This document shows, in pieces, positions 5,788-7,279 of a DNA stretch of 7,279 nt. The notes below the pieces were generated by a model, which was not told the origin of the DNA, made no database searches, and worked only from the letters and a program-made list of their open reading frames with translations. A program made the translations under genes and the position numbers. Source of the DNA: Saprospiraceae bacterium (lineage in GTDB: Bacteria; Bacteroidota; Bacteroidia; Chitinophagales; Saprospiraceae); the NCBI GenBank assembly GCA_947441325.1, contig CANETR010000093.1, positions 1 through 7,279 on the forward strand. Direction: 5' to 3'. Positions within the stretch are counted from its first letter, which is position 1; each line of letters opens with the position of its first letter.

Positions 5788-5879
5788 AAAATTGAAACTC
5801 GAAATGCTAAGTACCTACTGGCATTTTCTGGATGGTTTATGGGTTTTCTGGTGTTGTTTTTTGAATAATATAATGTTGT
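5788..5879 (+). pseudogene. Displaced 3' fragment of the oxidase subunit III gene (direct repeat copy 2)
   Basis: The frame KLKLEMLSTYWHFLDGLWVF is identical in protein to the end of the oxidase gene, although the DNA differs (TTG to CTA, TTC TTG to TTT CTG). One T is missing after the GTT codon for V195. The frame therefore shifts to WCCFLNN, and further small gaps follow before the similarity ends at about 5879. There is no start codon or upstream part of the gene; the preceding bases belong to the toxin remnant and a short spacer. It is a non-functional fragment, best explained as the old gene end pushed away by an insertion, or as a tandem duplication later split. Confidence 0.85.
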
Positions 5880-5927
5880 CTTGCTGCCGAAATGTCATCA
5901 CTGGACTAGGTTAACAGCAGTCGATAA

Positions 5928-6341
5928 TTATATTTTTTTTACCAATTCATCAGGTGATAATACTGGAATTTCGCAGTCCCGAAAGTCTTTAATATTTCTT
6001 GTCACAATACAATCCATTTTTTCTATAGAGTAAGAACATAGCATTTGAATTGCATCTACAAAGTCTTTATGTTTTGATTTTAGCCCTTTTTTAATTAGTT
6101 CTAGGTCGACTGGTATAATCTGAATAAAGTCTAATAAACTATAAAGAACATTTCGAAGTTCTTTCTCTTCGATATATTTTTTTAATAAATAGTGTGTTGT
6201 GGCAATCGAATGAGAAGAAGTATAAAGCTTAAACTTCTTATTTTCTGCTTTGGTAAATATTTCAATAGCGAATTTACTGAACGGCCTTCTGTCAGCAATG
6301 AGGTCTATAATAATATTGGTATCGACAAATATTTTTTTCAT
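5928..6341 (-). CDS. PIN-domain toxin (VapC-like ribonuclease) of a type II toxin-antitoxin pair
   Basis: This 137-residue single-domain PIN protein is expected to be a Mg-dependent ribonuclease that blocks growth by cutting specific RNAs (tRNA or rRNA in studied VapC toxins). Acidic residues of the PIN site are visible: D7 in IFVDTNII, D96 (with D93 nearby) in HKDFVDAIQM, and D119 in VTRNIKDF. A clear glutamate in the fourth site is less certain; E27 is one candidate. TRNIKDF followed by IPVLSPDELV is the usual PIN C-terminus. Its ATG overlaps the antitoxin stop in an ATGA (6341-6338), which indicates translational coupling in a two-gene operon. The length and residues look intact. Its end faces the displaced oxidase fragment, and no terminator hairpin is evident. 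Confidence 0.9.
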   Translation of the reverse strand: MKKIFVDTNIIIDLIADRRPFSKFAIEIFTKAENKKFKLYTSSHSIATTHYLLKKYIEEKELRNVLYSLLDFIQIIPVDLELIKKGLKSKHKDFVDAIQMLCSYSIEKMDCIVTRNIKDFRDCEIPVLSPDELVKKI

Positions 6342-6580
6342 AAATGTTTCTTCTCTAGATAGGAACGCAGTTCTTTTTCTTCATCAAAGTCTTTCGGAAG
6401 GGTAACAGCACCAATAATCTTTTTAAGTTTTGGAGATATTTTTTGATTGTCATTCTCCTCCGTTATAGTTTCTAAGTATTTTTCAACAAGCTCGGATAAA
6501 CTTCTACCAGTATTTTTGGCATACATTTTAGCTCTCTCAATGATTGATTTTTCTACAGTTAAAGTGAGTTTAGTTGTCAT
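6338..6580 (-). CDS. RHH-type antitoxin (DUF6364-like) of the PIN toxin
   Basis: This is an 80-residue protein. Its N-terminal half fits a ribbon-helix-helix DNA-binding domain: strand KLTLTV (4-9), helix about 11-23, turn NTGRS (23-27) and helix SLSELVEKYLETI (27-39). Its C-terminal half (KLKKIIGAVTLPKDFDEEKELRSYL) is the likely toxin-binding tail. The pattern matches DUF6364-like proteins that pair with PIN toxins in Bacteroidota. It should neutralise the PIN toxin by direct contact and repress its own operon. The ATG at 6580 lies about 12 nt below the predicted transcription start, so the leader is very short, and a repeated GATACGT motif covers the start and promoter region. It is the first gene of the operon and overlaps the toxin by 4 bp. 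Confidence 0.87.
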   Translation of the reverse strand: MTTKLTLTVEKSIIERAKMYAKNTGRSLSELVEKYLETITEENDNQKISPKLKKIIGAVTLPKDFDEEKELRSYLEKKHL

Positions 6581-6610
6581 GATACGTGTTATTTATTCAA
6601 AGATACGTAT
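6581..6610. promoter_or_regulatory. Candidate autoregulatory operator of the RHH/PIN module
   Basis: GATACGT occurs at 6581-6587 and again at 6602-6608, a 21-bp period, or two helical turns. The second copy is extended to the palindrome ATACGTAT (6603-6610), which touches the -7 box. The placement between promoter and start codon and the helical spacing suit cooperative binding of RHH antitoxin dimers. Binding is inferred only. Confidence 0.5.
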
Positions 6611-6628
6611 TTGTTTTGCAAAATCCAA
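6598..6628 (-). promoter_or_regulatory. Promoter of the RHH antitoxin/PIN toxin operon
   Basis: On the minus strand TATCTTTG (6605-6598) matches TAnnTTTG. TTG (6628-6626, within TTTGG) lies exactly 20 nt upstream. Transcription would begin near 6592, so the operon has a leader of about 12 nt. Confidence 0.75.
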
Positions 6629-6942
6629 ATTGAATCCTCCGAATATTTTGATTACTTACCTTTTTTTGTTGTGAAATCAAATATTCCTTGTACAAACATA
6701 GGAAAATTTAATAGCTAAAGCTATTAAAGCAAGCCTTTCTGACTAACTTTTATTGGAATTTTAGCGATACAAGCCAGGTTCGTCGTATAAAAAATGAAGT
6801 GGAAATATTGTGTGCTTAGCATGTTTTATAGTCCCTAAATCAATTTAAAATTCATAAGCTTTGGAGAACTTTTATCAATGTTATTTAACAAATTTTAGCT
6901 CGACGACTTTGGTAAATACAATGATGAGAATTGACTATTTTT
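6629..6942. other. AT-rich spacer without a supportable gene
   Basis: No open frame longer than about 35 codons with a protein-like composition is visible on either strand. The spacer holds one good palindrome (6707-6728) and the short palindrome TTGTACAA near 6688. It has no RNA gene that I recognise. It separates the toxin-antitoxin operon from the end of the secreted-protein gene to its right. Confidence 0.6.
6707..6728. repeat. 22-bp palindrome
   Basis: TTTAATAGCT (6707-6716) and AGCTATTAAA (6719-6728) are perfect inverted arms around AA. The stem is AT-rich. Read on the minus strand it is followed by TTTTCC, so it could be a weak terminator for the gene ending at 6943. It could equally be a protein-binding site upstream of the toxin-antitoxin operon. 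Confidence 0.5.
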
Positions 6943-7279
6943 CTACTCTTTTTTTAATTTTGGTTGGTAAATTCCAGCTTTTATCATGCAACATTGGTAA
7001 TCTTGATCATTTTTTACAGTAATTTTTGAAATTTTACCATTTGTATATTCCAAGTTCAATGTATAATCTGGATTACCTTGAACCTCATGTATAAATATAC
7101 CCTGAACGTTTTTTACAATCTCAAATTTTTCTGTTTCCTCACACATGCATCTACCTGATGATTGGTAATAAGCTATTATAGAAACTTTTTCAGAACTGTT
7201 TTCTATTACAGTTATTTTAGAAGATGTTTCCTTGTTGATAAAGTCTTGTGCATAATTCTCTTGAAGAATAAGCAGAAAA
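6943..7279 (-). CDS. Hypothetical secreted cysteine-containing protein, N-terminus cut by window edge
   Basis: The minus frame is open from the window edge to TAG at 6945-6943, giving 111 complete codons. An internal ATG at 7146 exists, but the frame upstream continues with protein-like sequence, so the true start lies outside. The first visible residues, FLLILQENYAQD, look like the end of a signal peptide cut after YAQ, suggesting export to the periplasm or beyond. The rest is short and beta-rich (SKITVIENSSEKVSIIAYY, LNLEYTNGKISKITVKND). It has four cysteines, one pair in RCMC (44, 46) and an adjacent pair in YQCCM (96, 97). These may form disulphides. I do not recognise the family. No strong terminator follows directly. 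Confidence 0.65.
   Translation of the reverse strand, partial: FLLILQENYAQDFINKETSSKITVIENSSEKVSIIAYYQSSGRCMCEETEKFEIVKNVQGIFIHEVQGNPDYTLNLEYTNGKISKITVKNDQDYQCCMIKAGIYQPKLKKE

Noticed and set aside
6447..6674. Plus-strand 75-codon frame over the antitoxin and its promoter
   Set aside because: It is a shadow of the RHH antitoxin frame extended into AT-rich spacer. It has no start signals.
6729..6839. Short plus frame (QAFLTNFYWNFSDTSQVRR...) and a minus frame starting MLSTQYFHF in the spacer
   Set aside because: Each is only about 30 codons without start signals or recognisable homologues. That length is expected by chance.

Overview
The window reads as a low-GC chromosome segment of a Bacteroidota bacterium; I would not go below phylum. 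Three lines of sequence evidence agree. Four promoters match the phylum's TTG-N20/21-TAnnTTTG pattern. A secreted phosphatase ends in a type IX secretion (Por) sorting domain with a YPNPF motif. The accessory toxin-antitoxin families (an RHH antitoxin with a PIN toxin, and a FWDNRQ-type RelE/ParE toxin) are types common in that phylum.

Layout, left to right. Positions 1-405 (-) hold the N-terminal 135 residues of a permuted papain-like (YiiX/C92-type) hydrolase cut by the window edge. Positions 450-655 are a dense array of nested palindromes and hairpins, GC-richer than the surroundings. Positions 693-994 (-) hold an unrecognised small gene that needs one extra base to stay open. Positions 1135-1167 are a terminator. 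Positions 1191-3053 (-) encode a PhoD-like alkaline phosphatase exported by T9SS. Positions 3171-4577 (-) are a two-gene operon: a lipoprotein DNA/RNA non-specific nuclease followed 3 nt later by a YciO-type Sua5/YrdC-family protein. Positions 4684-5307 (+) encode a cytochrome c oxidase subunit III-family protein, divergent from the nuclease.

Right of this gene the window becomes accessory. An 80-residue antitoxin (5369-5611) overlaps a toxin gene that has lost its middle (5593-5753). This is followed by a second, frameshifted copy of the oxidase gene's 3' end (5788-5879). Next comes an apparently intact RHH antitoxin/PIN toxin pair on the minus strand (5928-6580), with a 21-bp-spaced direct repeat over its promoter region. 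An AT-rich spacer and the C-terminal 111 codons of a secreted cysteine-containing protein complete the window.

The most interesting observation is the duplicated oxidase 3' end bracketing the decayed toxin-antitoxin module. All five clear substitutions in the aligned codons are synonymous, so both copies probably derive from functional oxidase genes. This fits a small module that entered at the 3' end of the gene carrying a replacement 3' end. The second is the palindrome array at 450-655, which contains two units opening with GCTAACG and closing with TGTTGT(T/A)AGCAG. No clear new multi-gene system is visible; the core genes are ordinary Bacteroidota genes.
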